Below, one piece after another: positions 14,501-23,651 of a DNA stretch of 64,000 nucleotides. The notes under the pieces are model-generated. The model did no database searches. It had not been told where the DNA came from and worked only from the letters and a program-made list of their open reading frames with translations. This DNA is from Hippasteria phrygiana (lineage: Eukaryota > Echinodermata > Asteroidea > Valvatida > Goniasteridae). Position 1 is the first letter of the stretch. Each line of letters begins with the position of its first letter. The translations under genes and the position numbers were made by a program. Location: positions 186,001-250,000 of the forward strand of contig JAZGUH010000490.1 in assembly GCA_037893225.1 (NCBI GenBank). The letters run 5' to 3'.

Positions 14501-17500
14501 GAATTAATTTCAATGATAAAACAGCAAAGCCCTCTGTATGTTTGTGTTAATAGGATTGATTGTCTGAACCTGTGGAAAATGAGTTTGTGTGAGCTTCATG
14601 GTACTTGATTCTGACTTTTGTTTCTTTAATCATGTAAGTTTGGCCCGCGAGCAGGTCTAAAAGCCACTCAAAGTATGAAGTCACAAAAAGAAAAAGAATC
14701 AAAGATACAAGACGTAGGAAGTAAAATTTCTCTTAAAGCAGGAAAGATTGTAAGATGAAGGGAAACATGCACCAGGCAAAGAATGCCGTAGACATACAGT
14801 TTTTTGTTCTACATCTTGGTATTGGTAGGAACAGGCGGAAAGCCGAGTTTCGAGCTCAAACACACTAACTGGAGGAACCAAGCTGGACAAGCCAGTGGAA
14901 CATTTACCATGAAAATATCTGAAGAATAGACTAAGAGTAGCAACAGATCTCCGGCGAGAGAGTTATTAACAATGCGCTTAGCCTTATACACTCTGTCTAT
15001 TAAAGTGTCAAGCAGATGTACCAGCCCAGATGTGGGAACAGTACTGCATATTAAAGTGGATGTATAGTTTGGGAAAATATCACTGTAGACCTATGTTTTG
15101 GGGGAATATAATAATTATTACAATTTTACCAATTTACAGAATGCAATTTTAGTATTTTAGTGTACTTTAGAGAATCTTGTGTTTTTCTTAGAAATCTTCT
15201 AACTCTTTTCATCAAATTTAAGACACTTTCAAAATGTAATATTTGTAATACATTACTGTGCTATTTTTTGCAATCGGATTTAAAAAATAGAAAAATGCCT
15301 AACTTTCTGTCACCCTATACAAAACAACCCAAAACACAGCTTGAGGTAAATTAGAATATGGCTTCAGAAAAGTATACAATGCTGCAACTTACGGAATTTC
15401 TCAACGCTGCACCGTAAAACAGTCCACATCTTCTACCAGAACTTGAGGGAAGGTAAAAAAAAACAAGTTCAATTGGTTCCTCGTAATTCGTACCCGCCCC
15501 ACATATGTCGGCAGCAAAGTAATTGCTCAGAAAATTGATTCTTATTACATCCAAATGTCTGATTCGCCGGCGGTGCTCCGTCATGTTTTCCCCCGAAATT
15601 GTGGACTTAATCTACTGAATACCATCCCGCCATCCGTGATCAGCAATTGTACATTCAAGTCACAAACCTCGGAAGTAATAGGAATGCTTTCATAACCGCT
15701 TCCCCGTAATATTGGGTTTGACGATTGATTCCCAAGTATTTCGCCCCAAATTGCGTTAAAGCCAGGGGGGAAGAGCTACCTACCCAGGGCCTTCCGGTCC
15801 ACGAGGGGAGAAAAAAAAATCTTATAATTGGATTGATTACATCCAGACAATTGGTCAAATTCAGGCAGTCTTGGACTCATATGCCCTGCACAAAAGAGCC
15901 ATTCATTAGTGTCCCGTAATGCGTGCCGATCGGACAAGGCAAGGGACTGTTTTCTTTTGGAAATTTCATTACTTGTTCATTCAGAGTTTTTTTTTTTTTT
16001 TACATCCTTTTTGTTTTGGTCACAAGATGACAGCAGGATATAATTCACTGAAAGAAAGCCACAAGAAAGAATTCATCATTTTTGGGGGCGAAAAATGCAG
16101 CGTCCTTCAAAATATATCCCGAAAGAAGCACGTTCTAATTTAACCAATTTCACTTTGCCCACATTTAGCAATTTTTTTTTTAAAGAAGGGGTGGGGAGCT
16201 TTTCAGGGGAGGGAAATGACATTTTAATCACAGGAATCATGTGGTTGATAATAGACCCCCTATGGCATTGGGCAATCATCTTTAACTTCTATCCACTTAG
16301 TCAAATAGACTTAAACTGCAGGGGACGGAAATTGGTCTGGGGGAAATGCATGTTCAGTTTGTGGAGCATCCTCCTTTCAAGTGAAACTGTTTGTGGGTAA
16401 ATTTGACATATATTTCTCCTCAAACCCTGGCTTGGGCTAGGGCTTCGGCTTCGCGTAATTTTATGTCCCCAGAGTTGGCAAGATCTTGGACACCGTTTTT
16501 TGCTATATGTACATCAAAATCTTATATTTTAATCCCAAGCCCGAGCCTGTTTATTTATTTACGTATTCAAGGCTTCAGATTGGCAATGGGGCTGAGGAAT
16601 ATAGCTGGAGACGAAGCCCAAGCCCAAGCCAGGGTTTGAAAAAGGCCCATAGTGGTCTGGCTGGCTGGTAACATTTTAAATTAAAAGGGGAGACCACATA
16701 CTATCTGGGGCCAATTTCATAGAGCTGTTAAGCAAACAAATGTGCTTAGCATGAAAATGTCTTGCTTAATAAAAACAGGTTACCAGCCAAAGGTTCATGT
16801 AATTTTCATGCTAAGAAAACAAAAGCTGAATGCCAGTCAAGAGCAATATTCCACACATGGAAATCTGGTTTGTAATCCAGTTTTTATCAAGGAAGCATTT
16901 GCATGCTAAGCAAATTTTTGTGCTTAACAGCTTTATGAAATTGGCCCCTGGTGGTTAGAATTTGTGCTTAGCAGGTTTTACATAAAGCCCCCCCCCCCCC
17001 CCCAATTCACATTTTCTTCTTAGAATTGTGATATTTTAAGTCAAAAAGGTTCCCGTATTTTTTCCCCAAGTATCTGTAAAATGCTTGCATCTAAAAACAA
17101 CCAGGTTATTATCGGAATATGTTTATTAAAAATACATGTTTGCTGGCCTAATGTTTCAACCTCAAGCAAGTTCTTTCTCAAAGGCAAATGAGCCTTTCAG
17201 AAAGAAAGATTGCAGCAGTTAATAAGTTAAGTCATTAAAAAAAATGTTTACACCCCCCCCCCCACAGGTCATATGTCTTTTCAGAGACAGATCCCATATT
17301 TTTTGTAGATCCCTGGCAAATGTAAAACAATTCATCTGTGAAAGCCCAAAAAATCAAGATTATGCAAACTGACCCAGTTTGAGACTGTTATGTGTAAAAG
17401 AAAGAACAAAAAGGAAAGAACAAAAAAAAGGCAAAAAAGCTAGAGGGGTTTAACCCACCCCCCTCGGATCTGCCACTTTCAAACCGCTCTGCCGTTTCTC

Positions 17501-20500
17501 AAACACAATTTTCTTTCTCCTGTTTTTATTGCTAAAATGCAGGTGTAACTTCTTGGCTTGCTCAGCTGTCACATCCTGTCAGTTCATCATCCATTGCCCT
17601 CAAGCTTTCCTCGATTGCTGAGACGAACATGGGAGGATCATCAGGAGCTGTGAGTAGAATCATAGTCAATCGTTTCCTTATTAGCTAAAAAGTATTGATG
17701 ACAATACATGTAGATATTCAATATTTTCTTAGTGGCTTACAGGGATGTAGTCAAGTCCATCACAAGTCCCTGCAAGTCTATCACAAGCCCTCCAGTCCTA
17801 ATCCCAATCGCAAGCTATTTAAATGAGCTTTGACAGAGGCATTCCTTTGTCATTGTTCATCCAGTTACTTGTGACCAGCTTTATGCACATGCCCGCTGGA
17901 ACACATTTTTGCCAGGGGGTGGTTTTTTTTTTTTTAAAGACAACTGGCGATCGCGGAGTGCGAAGCCCTTACGGCGTGGGGTCCGGGCCCGCTTAAGGGC
18001 CCCGAAAGCTTTGGGGTCCTAGATGCTCGGTCGTGCAATCTGAGCCACTATTTGACACCTTAATGTCCCCTTTAAAATACAGTGTATGATTAAAAAGAAT
18101 ATTGCAATTTAATGAAATACGCAATCACTTAAAATTGTGATCGGAAAACCTCTTAGTACTGTTTTAAATACAATTCTAACCCTGATAGGCCTATCCCATT
18201 TTAATAAAAGGGGTCATCTCATTATGTTATATATTAAAAAAACGTTAGACATATCCCTTGTTATGCTATAATCATTTAAAACATTCTTTGTATGAAATAT
18301 TTGCCTTCTGAAAGCAGAGGGTGCTTTAGTATATTCCAGCACCCCTATCCACGACTCGACTACAAATCTGGTGGCTTAGTGTTGTTCTTCAGAGGTCCCT
18401 GGCAGATATAAAATGTTTCACCTGTGAAAGCTCCCCCGAATCATAATCATGCAAACTGACCCGGTTTGAAACTGTTCTCGATCTGTGTATCAGAAAAGAA
18501 AAAAAAGGAAAAAAAGGGGTTTAACCTCGGATCTGCCATTCTGGGGGAGGTGAGTTGGTCTCACCAGTGGTGGACGGAAGTTACCCCGCCTGAGTCTTTT
18601 GGTCTGAAAACTGGGATAATTTCTGTGGTATCTATTAAAGATTTATCCACTATTCAGATCTGGACCTAGGAAAACTGTAAGGGTGGCGGGGCTGGCAACC
18701 TAAAATGTGGCCAACCCCACCATCTCTGTTGTAGCCCTTTACCTAAAGCAGACTTCTCTTAATTCTATTGACATCTTTTTTGGTAATTTTGAACAGTTTA
18801 TTGCGGTAGAAAATGCAATTTTCGTACGCACTTAACGGCAGTTGCCATGCGAAACGATGCAGTTTTGCATGTTTACTGTGCATCGCGGTGTTCGCCATCT
18901 TCATCGTCGCTTTACCCCAAAATTTCCCTCAAAACTAAAACCCTGCCGTTTATCTACGGCATACCTGTTGGTTTGTAATGTCATCTGCCTTTTCTTTGAC
19001 ATCATCCGATATGTACATGTGTACTGGTAGCTGTACAGTTTGTTCTTCACGGCAGTTGCCACTGTTCTTGACAGCGACACGTCACCGGCTGGTTGGGTGA
19101 ATGCCCTGAAATGTGGAATGGATGCAATCTCCAAGTATGGAGGCGCTTCAGTTGGTGACAGAACTATGGTAGGCAGCTTGGGACGCAGGATAGGGGGGGG
19201 GGGGGGGGGGGGGGCCTGATACCCACCAGCACGATATGGGGCAGAGGGGTACCACCCATTTTGTCCATATACCCTATACACACTCCAGACTATTGTTACC
19301 TAACACATCCCCCCCTCCCTAGATTTCTGAAAAGAATTCCTGAGATTCCGGGAACACAATGACCAACACAAAAGAGGGGGGGATCCCTTTGCCTCATATC
19401 GTGCTTCATATGGGGGGGCCTGGGGATAGGGGATATATATGGAAGGCACTGTTCCAGAACAACCAAAACTACATCGTCATGTATTACTGAAAGTGCACAA
19501 GGCCTTATTGAATAGGCACAAGGCCTTATTGAATAGGCACAAGGCCTTATTGAATAGGCACAAGGCCTTATTGAATAGGCACAAGGCCTTATTGAATAGG
19601 CACAAGGCCTTATTGAATAGGCACAAGGCGCGATGCGCGTGACGATGTCATTTTGGTGGTTCTTTATAAGTGCTTACCGATATATATCCCCTAGAATTCA
19701 GATAATACCCCACCCCACCCCCACCCCCCCCCAAAAAAAAACGCACAAAAAACAAAAACAATAACTAAAATAATTTAAAAAGACCAAAACAAAAGCAAAC
19801 AACTTTACAAAACAAACCAAAAACATTTAATTGCATTTTTGTTAGTAAACACAATTTTTTTTCAGGAATCTCTTAAATGCTTTCTTAGCTGGGGGCTTAA
19901 CTATTTGGATGAAAATCTCGAAAGATCTCCAAAATCAGGTTCTTAAAAAATTAGTTACCTTTCAAATCTGAAACTGATTATATTGGGGAATGCTCTTGGT
20001 GGGGTAGGGGGGTGAGTAGTTTTTCAATGGATGTGTATTGTTGTTTTGAACTTAAATGTTTGTGCAATATCCCGTTGAATGTACTTGGATGGGGGAGGGG
20101 TGGCACTTTTTTGTGCCGAAAAATCAATTTTTTTATGATGTAGGTAATTTACTATCATGGGCATTGCGAGGGGTGGGGGGGAGGGGGAGGGGGGGAGAGA
20201 GCCTCGCCCCTCCCCCCCCACCCCCGGAAACTAAAAAATAAAAAAATATAAAAGAAGACGAGGTGTCGCATTACTGTATTAATTTAATGCACATTTAACA
20301 ACATGTCGGGATTTCAGAATTTTTAAAGAATCTCTTTCGCAATCTGGAATTCCTGAGGTGTTGTCCTAAAGGTGTTTTTACCTGTAAAAGTGGATATATA
20401 CCTAGTCCGAGTAACTTGGACCCTTTATCGCCTTTTGAACATTTGGACATGAACTGGCGATACTATCGCCAGTTCATGTCCAAGTGTTAAAAAGGCGATA

Positions 20501-23500
20501 AAGGGTCCAAGTTACTCGGACTAATATAGACCAATAAAAACGGATATTTTTGGCAAATACAAACTATATGTTGATCTGGGGTCCTCATGGATTTTTCGTG
20601 GATTTTTCTTGAATTTCGTGGATTTTTCATTTTTAGCCAATCTCACCCCAGAGAAAAATCCTGGCGATGCCCGTGTTTGCTATTATATTTTGGTTATACT
20701 TTTGGTGCCATTTTGATGCACTCACTGACAATTGAGGTATGGCTTTGGTAGTGATAAAAAAATAAGTTAAATTTCAATCTGAAAACTTACTGTTTATAAA
20801 GACGGTGCCAGTACCAATCGTCTTGAAAATATTCCTCACTGAAACGCTATCATCTTTGAGAAAATTGTATCCGAAGATCTCCAAAAATGCGGTGGCTTAT
20901 TTTAAATTTCAACAACTGTAGGAAGCGCATATATATGAACGTCCACAAAATCACTGTTGAAACATGGAGGAAGGAACACAAACCTCCATGGTTGAAACAG
21001 CATGATTGAGCTCAAACTTTCACAGGTATGTTATTTCATGTTGAATCACGCAAAGTGTAAACACCATCAATGCTGTTTCATACATTTCCTTCTTGTTGAT
21101 AGTTGGATGCGATGCAGGCAGCATTCCTCATACTTCATGAGGCACAGGGTGAAGTGACTGTCCAAGTGATCAAACAAGCTGCTGAGGTGAGTGTAGCGTA
21201 TTCCCTTGAGAGCTACGAGATGGACTTAATTCTTTTCTTGGACATGCGAGCCTACTTATACTACGTGTCAAAACAAAAAACCATGTCCTACTTTTGATCC
21301 TAAATAACTGTGCTGGTTACCAATGGAATTAAACCAAAATTTCAGATCATGTAAACAAGGCATGAACATTTTATAGAGAGAATTTCATCAGCTGTGTGCA
21401 AGAGGGTGAGATTTAAACGCCATACAAAAAAAATACTCGCTTTCGGAATCGGCCACTTTCGACTTGGCGTCCTCCAATGTCGATACAGCACTGGAGACGG
21501 TGGCGGAAGGCGTGTGCTGCGCCCGAAAGCTTCTGAAGGAATGCAGGATCACCCCTGATGTCATTGCACATCTCCTCGAACGTTTGGCACAACACATCAA
21601 GAGTTGCAAAGGGACGTCTGACATAGACTAATTCCTTGAGATAGCCCCATAAGACGAAGTCACAACGTATCCAGCGCTGTATCGACATTGGAGGGCGCTA
21701 AGTCTAAAGTGGCAGATTCTGAAAGCGAGTATTTTTCCGTATGGCTTTTAAATCTCGCCCTTTTGTTGATGAAATTCTCTCCATAAAATTTGTCATGCCT
21801 TGTTTACATGATCTGAAATTTTTGTTTCATTCCATTGGTAAACAACACAGTTATTTAAGATCAAAAGTAGGACATGTTTTTTTGTTGACACGTAGTAGAT
21901 ACTTGTACATGTTGCTATAATTACATTGTTAACTTTGAAAATTGGGTTGGGTTGTCTTGGCTTAAACTCCAGCCCCAAAATGGTGGGATCGATGGTGTTT
22001 GGATGGTGAGTTGGCAGTCTTTAACCACAGCCCACTCCCCCATCCAAATATTTGACAGGTTCACACTTTTTGGGGGGAGGGGCTCCAATGTGAGAACATT
22101 TTTGGATGGTGGCTCCAATTTGTGGAAATTTTTTGGGGAAAACATTTGGATAAGCCCCCCCCCCCTCCCCCAAAAAAGTGGAAAATCCAAGGTACACCAC
22201 TTCAAGGTATAGTCTGTCAAACATGTTTCTCCAGACCTTCTTTTTGTGGATAGGCTATGCCCCTCCCCACTCCCTCCCCCCTATAATTTGTAACAGAAAT
22301 GTGGATTGCTGTGACCTCGTGGTCTAAAGCCGTGTCCGCACTGGACTTTTTTTTGGGAAGGTTTTACTGAGACGATGGTAATCAAACTTCCGACTTTTTT
22401 ATCAAACTTATCCGACTTATCGTCTCGGGAAAAGTTACCTGGTCAGTTTTCTTGGGCAGCAGTTTGCCGGTAGAAGTAACCGCTGGACTCAGGAAAAGTA
22501 ACTGAGAGGAAAACGTCCTAGGCTGTCCGCACTGGACTTAAAATGGGAAAAGTTCCCATCGTCTCGGTAAGTTTTACCAAAATAAGTCCAGTGCGGACAG
22601 GGCTCTAGTGTACTGGACTCAAGGTCTTTGGTGATTTTACAGATCGTGGGTTTGAGTCCAGCAGTGGGCATTGTGGTTGTGTCCTTAAGCAAGACACTTT
22701 GTGCTTTTCTCTACCTAGGAATAAATGGGTATACCTGTGAGGGCAGTGGTGGTTATGTGTTTGATTATCCTGTGTGCACTTAACGTGCCCCTGGGGCTGT
22801 ATACCCCCTGGGGAGCTGATGTTTCAGGAATAATTAATAGGCCTGATGAGCAGGGGTAATACTGTAGCACCTTGAGCACCATGATCATGTGCATCATTAT
22901 GCACTTTACAAATACATCATTATTGTTATTATTCAAAGAGAAATTGGAAATTGATGCAAGCCATTGTCGGTATAGATTTATAATAACGTAATAATAATAA
23001 TGTAGATTTGTAAAATTCACACTCTCAAGGCGCTATATTATTACCCCTGCCCATCGGGCCTATTAATCATTCCTGAAACCTCAGCTCCCTGGGTAGTACA
23101 CAGCACACAGCACACAATGGGCTAATCCAACAAATAACTATCACTGCCCTCACAGGTACCCATTTACTCCTGGGTGGAGAGAAGCAACTTGTGACAAATT
23201 GTCTTGCTCAAGGACACAAGCACCATGACCCCTGCTGAGCTCGAACACAGTCTGTAGTGTCACTTACAAGATATTGAGCCCAGTACACTAGACCACAAGG
23301 CCACAGCGCTCCACCATGATTTACAACAATAATTTACACAAGCTATGACTAATTGGTACTAACTGGACTTGACAAATGTGTCTATACCAGGCATGCCTAG
23401 CAGCAGCAGAGGCTACGGCTACAATGGATGCCAAGGCAGGGAGAGCCAGCTATGTGAGCCGAGACCAGCTGACCAGACCAGATCCGGGGGCTATGGCTGT

Positions 23501-23552
23501 GGCTATCTGGATGACTGCAGTCGCCAATGCATTCAGCCAACATAACTTGTAA
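461..23552 (+). CDS. TKFC: Triokinase/FMN cyclase (dihydroxyacetone kinase), 12 exons, 5' end outside window
   Basis: Joined exons: 461-571, 1434-1618, 1767-1845, 2670-2794, 3537-3711, 4879-5001, 5491-5637, 8330-8464, 17543-17649, 19031-19168, 21103-21186, 23391-23552. All junctions are AG/GT and in phase, giving 523 residues plus TAA. Human TKFC is about 575 residues, so only the first 60 or so are missing to the left. The family phosphorylates dihydroxyacetone and glyceraldehyde with ATP in the cytosol and also cyclises FAD to cyclic FMN. The DhaK domain fills exons 1-6; its substrate-binding histidine is in LGIHGEAG (codon 2765-2767). The DhaL (ATP) domain fills the last five exons, with GDGDCGTT (Mg-ADP aspartates), NMGGSSGA and GDRTM/LDAM. 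A poorly conserved linker (5491-5637) joins them. No frameshift or stop is seen, so the gene looks functional. Confidence 0.95.
1434..1618 (+). CDS. TKFC: TKFC exon b (DhaK domain)
   Basis: Encodes [19 protein letters not shown] through [12 protein letters not shown], the most conserved stretch of DhaK (the K-N-Y-x-G-D-x-x-N-F block). Acceptor atccag, donor AAG/gtgact. Enters in phase 1 and exits in phase 0. Confidence 0.95.
1767..1845 (+). CDS. TKFC: TKFC exon c (DhaK domain)
   Basis: Encodes [19 protein letters not shown] and ends RSAAESMG. It continues directly from the HK of the previous exon and exits in phase 1 at gtatgt. Confidence 0.93.
2670..2794 (+). CDS. TKFC: TKFC exon d, with the substrate histidine
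   Basis: Encodes [19 protein letters not shown] through [16 protein letters not shown]. The histidine of GIHGEAG (codon 2765-2767) corresponds to the residue that binds dihydroxyacetone covalently in this family. Donor CAG/gtgggt. Confidence 0.95.
3537..3711 (+). CDS. TKFC: TKFC exon e (DhaK domain)
   Basis: Encodes [18 protein letters not shown] and [20 protein letters not shown], matching the family's N-N-L-G-G-x-S-x-L-E block. Acceptor caccag, donor at 3712. Confidence 0.95.
4879..5001 (+). CDS. TKFC: TKFC exon f (end of DhaK domain)
   Basis: Encodes [20 protein letters not shown] then [15 protein letters not shown]. The G-T-x-M-x-S-L-x-M-x-G-x-S-L-T pattern closes DhaK in the family. 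Confidence 0.94.
5491..5637 (+). CDS. TKFC: TKFC exon g (linker between DhaK and DhaL)
   Basis: Begins [16 protein letters not shown] (human has a similar TTAAAWPN segment). It then runs through a low-conservation acidic/serine linker ending IQPSVSE. Acceptor cctcag, donor at 5638. Confidence 0.88.
5665..5925. repeat. Poly-G (5682-5702) and poly-C (5886-5910) tracts
   Basis: Long G and C runs in the intron after TKFC exon g. They could form quadruplexes and are prone to assembly error. Confidence 0.7.
5958..6492. mobile_element. hAT-like non-autonomous element, copy 1
   Basis: Ends read TAGGGCTGTCCCGAAT and, on the other strand, TAGGGGTGTTCA. The flanking 8-mers ttttgaat and gttagaat match at 6 of 8 positions. 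The interior is shared with the copy at 37254-37688 in opposite orientation. No transposase frame is seen. Confidence 0.75.
7090..7480. repeat. Interspersed repeat, copy 1 (pair with 9130-9535)
   Basis: Shares long near-identical text with 9130-9535, including the words cacttccgttaaa and aatgccacaggggtcaaacc. Neither copy carries a credible reading frame. Confidence 0.75.
7490..7775. repeat. Interspersed repeat family; other copies near 20740-21030, 30650-30990, 35745-35930
   Basis: Shared landmarks are ttgagctcaaactttcacag, a gatgccatctttgag/cttcagata segment and a tgcataaaatcactgtt segment, in both orientations. Diverged, not coding. Confidence 0.6.
7788..8206. mobile_element. pogo/Tigger-like (Tc1-mariner superfamily) MITE
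   Basis: Terminal repeats CAGTAGAAAAGTACCACTAT and, on the other strand, CAGTGGAGCGCCGCTATAAC are flanked by TA on both sides. The CAGT(A/G)GA...CTATAACGAAC terminus is typical of pogo/Tigger elements. Too short for a transposase. Confidence 0.8.
8330..8464 (+). CDS. TKFC: TKFC exon h (start of DhaL, Mg-ADP site)
   Basis: Encodes [19 protein letters not shown] and [20 protein letters not shown]. The D-x-D-x-G-T-T motif supplies the aspartates that hold magnesium-ADP in DhaL. Exits in phase 1. Confidence 0.95.
8563..8910 (-). mobile_element. tRNA-derived SINE with (ATT)n tail
   Basis: Read on the minus strand, a tRNA-like head (gctgtggcctcgtg, B-box-like gggttcgagttc) is followed by a body and an ATT-repeat tail (8565-8597 on plus). 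Related copies are at 22308-22934 and 22982-23310. Confidence 0.75.
9130..9535. repeat. Interspersed repeat, copy 2 (pair with 7090-7480)
   Basis: Same orientation and content as the first copy, about 2 kb away, and ending in a gtagagccggtcac word that recurs elsewhere in the window. Confidence 0.75.
9625..9833. mobile_element. piggyBac-like (TTAA) MITE, truncated copy
   Basis: Right end is caagggg followed by TTAA (9834-9837). The interior matches 25604-25818 (gccacctggc...ctgcattttcaatccatt). The left terminus is degraded. Confidence 0.65.
10137..10530. mobile_element. Foldback (MITE-like) element
   Basis: Left arm (gctcattgctgagag, then gcaaatgatttctgccatga and cgctggtgccatttgtctaa) is mirrored by the right arm ending ctctcagcaatcaacatcc. 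Arms are about 170 bp. Flanking duplication not resolved. Confidence 0.75.
11062..11292. mobile_element. piggyBac-like (TTAA) MITE
   Basis: TTAA at 11058-11061 then CCCTTCGAGTACGG. The interior (ggagacgtcggggtgtcgcg and the cagtcaagcgta segment) is nearly identical to 32821-33033. The right end is eroded after ccgtacgcaa. Confidence 0.75.
12656..13008. repeat. Direct repeat bracketing the tRNA-like unit
   Basis: About 36 bp (tttcaaagtgaacaaagaaa then actggcaggagcgggatt) occurs at 12656-12691 and again near 12968-13005. It suggests a dimeric SINE or recombination between copies. Confidence 0.65.
12677..12748 (-). mobile_element. tRNA-like head of a SINE or tRNA pseudogene
   Basis: Minus strand reads GGCAAGATAGCTCAGTTGGT with an A box, and later GGTTCAAATCCCGCTCCTG with a B box and a TGCCA end. 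The acceptor stem pairs with one mismatch, but the anticodon stem does not pair, so a working tRNA is unlikely. The upstream text (to about 12860) recurs at 23690-23810 and in part at 5085-5180, which marks a dispersed SINE. Confidence 0.65.
13668..14223. mobile_element. Foldback MITE with AAAGGGACACATTGC termini
   Basis: Begins TTAAAGGGACACATTGC and ends GCAATGTGTCCCTTTAA. A second inverted repeat is nested inside (ggtccgccattttgt at 13819-13834, acaaaatggcggacc at 13854-13868). No protein-coding frame. Confidence 0.75.
14640..15060 (-). mobile_element. 3' fragment of CR1/L2-type non-LTR retrotransposon
   Basis: Minus-strand reading gives broken peptides like [12 protein letters not shown] and [16 protein letters not shown], resembling the C-terminus after the reverse transcriptase domain of CR1/L2-like ORF2. 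Closely similar to 29895-30545. Confidence 0.6.
16707..16948. mobile_element. Foldback MITE with GGGGCCAATTTCAT termini
   Basis: Left GGGGCCAATTTCATAGAGCT and right agctttatgaaattggcccc are inverted repeats, with further mirrored tgctta/aagca words inside. This terminus style is common in echinoderm genomes (from memory). Confidence 0.7.
16987..17003. repeat. Poly-C tract
   Basis: Uninterrupted run of C in the long TKFC intron; another shorter run lies at 17253-17266. Confidence 0.9.
17543..17649 (+). CDS. TKFC: TKFC exon i (DhaL domain)
   Basis: Encodes [11 protein letters not shown] then [19 protein letters not shown]. It joins exon h across a 9-kb intron with no residues missing when laid against the human protein, so no exon is hidden there. 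NMGGSSGA is the phosphate-binding turn. Confidence 0.92.
17750..17880. repeat. Interspersed repeat, inverted copy at 29270-29475
   Basis: Shared words (ggcattcctttgtcattgtt, agtcctaatcccaat, acttgtga) appear in opposite orientation in the two copies. Rich in 'cacaag' repeats. Confidence 0.65.
18540..18740. repeat. Interspersed repeat; other copies 39935-40110 and 42395-42490
   Basis: All share gaagttaccccgcctg, ggtctgaaaactgggat and, in two, ggctggcaacctaaaatgtg. Same orientation in all three. Confidence 0.65.
18733..18983. repeat. Interspersed repeat; second copy 43538-43823
   Basis: Near-identical text from acctaaagcagacttctctt to gcatacctgttggtttgtaa in the same orientation, one copy in a TKFC intron and one in a PLD intron. 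Confidence 0.8.
19031..19168 (+). CDS. TKFC: TKFC exon j (DhaL domain)
   Basis: Acceptor is tggtag before 19031. A second AG at 19037 would delete two residues, but [10 protein letters not shown] fits the family start. Ends [12 protein letters not shown] before gtaggc. Confidence 0.92.
19192..19214. repeat. Poly-G tract
   Basis: Run of more than 20 G just after the TKFC exon ending at 19168. Confidence 0.85.
19218..19415. mobile_element. Foldback MITE with GCACGATATG termini, copy 1
   Basis: Left cagcacgatatggggcag and right cctcatatcgtgcttcatat are inverted. The same element is at 29705-29893 and, expanded by insertions, at 46727-47435. Confidence 0.75.
19496..19630. repeat. 21-bp minisatellite, six full copies
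   Basis: The unit cacaaggccttattgaatag plus g repeats at 19496, 19517, 19538, 19559, 19580 and 19601 with no visible substitutions; a partial copy follows at 19622. The period is a multiple of three, so it stays open as a 7-residue repeat. Confidence 0.95.
20310..20660. repeat. Interspersed repeat interrupted by a foldback MITE
   Basis: Flanks match 44930-45200 in reverse orientation (ggtgttgtcctaaaggtgtt; caataaaaacggatatttt; catggatttttcgtgg). That other copy lacks the central foldback. Confidence 0.8.
20403..20523. mobile_element. Near-perfect foldback MITE, TAGTCCGAG termini
   Basis: Arms from TAGTCCGAGTAACTTGGACC to the mirrored end GGTCCAAGTTACTCGGACTA, meeting at the centre cgatactatcg. 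A half copy is at 46429-46490. The undisturbed site at 44930-45200 shows that ATAT(A) was duplicated on insertion. Confidence 0.85.
21103..21186 (+). CDS. TKFC: TKFC exon k (DhaL domain)
   Basis: Encodes [18 protein letters not shown] and ends IKQAAE before gtgagt. It completes the DRTM/LDA motif begun in the previous exon. A large foldback transposon starts only about 70 bp past the donor. Confidence 0.92.
21259..21897. mobile_element. Long foldback element with Tc1/mariner-like transposase remnant
   Basis: Arms of about 215 bp: tactacgtgtcaaaac on the left is mirrored by gttgacacgtagta on the right, and ccatgtcctacttttgatc is also mirrored. The centre, read on minus, gives [20 protein letters not shown] and [14 protein letters not shown], resembling the C-terminal end of Tc1/mariner/IS630 transposases. 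No DDE triad remains. Confidence 0.75.
22308..22934 (+). mobile_element. tRNA-derived SINE with (ATT)n tail, split by a MITE
   Basis: The head gctgtgacctcgtggtcta is separated from B-box-like gggtttgagtcc by the insertion at 22328-22604. The body matches 8563-8910 and the tail is attattgttattatt. Confidence 0.75.
22328..22604. mobile_element. MITE nested in SINE head
   Basis: Termini AGCCGTGTCCGCACTGGACT and, on the other strand, AGCCCTGTCCGCACTGGACT. The SINE's tcta recurs at the right junction, which would be a 3-4 bp target duplication. Internal mirrored segments (gggaaaagtt, gacgatgg/ccatcgtc). Confidence 0.75.
22982..23310 (-). mobile_element. tRNA-derived SINE, inverted relative to 22308-22934
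   Basis: Starts with the ATT-type tail (taataataatgtagatttg) and ends in ggccacagcgc, the head on the minus strand. The two SINEs lie tail to tail about 50 bp apart, in the intron just before the last TKFC exon. Confidence 0.75.
23391..23552 (+). CDS. TKFC: TKFC terminal exon with stop
   Basis: Encodes [19 protein letters not shown] and ends FSQHNL then TAA (23550-23552). The K-A-G-R-A-S-Y-V/I block is the conserved C-terminal helix of DhaL. Confidence 0.95.
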   Translation, partial: ACLAAAEATATMDAKAGRASYVSRDQLTRPDPGAMAVAIWMTAVANAFSQHNL

Positions 23553-23645
23553 TTGGCCAACTTTCCATAAATTTGGGGTCTAAAAGTATGACATTTTGTG
23601 GTGTCTCCGTTACAAACTGACCTGTGTAATTTCCCATCAAGTATC

Positions 23646-23651
23646 ATTAAA
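23646..23651 (+). promoter_or_regulatory. Candidate polyadenylation signal of TKFC
   Basis: ATTAAA, the commonest variant of AATAAA, lies 94 bp after the TKFC stop. Only position and sequence support it. Confidence 0.35.

Larger units (their letters stand above)
8465..17542. other. 9-kb TKFC intron, repeat-filled, no exon seen
   Basis: Contains a SINE, foldback elements, piggyBac-like copies, a tRNA-like SINE and a retrotransposon fragment, each listed separately. The flanking exons join with no residues missing, so no coding exon is expected here. Confidence 0.85.

Noticed and set aside
14699..14991. Small minus-strand genes near 14.7-15.0 kb
   Set aside because: The peptides are broken pieces of a non-LTR retrotransposon also present at 29.9-30.5 kb.
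8465..17542. A missing TKFC exon in the 9-kb intron
   Set aside because: Joining 8464 to 17543 gives continuous protein matching the family with no gap.
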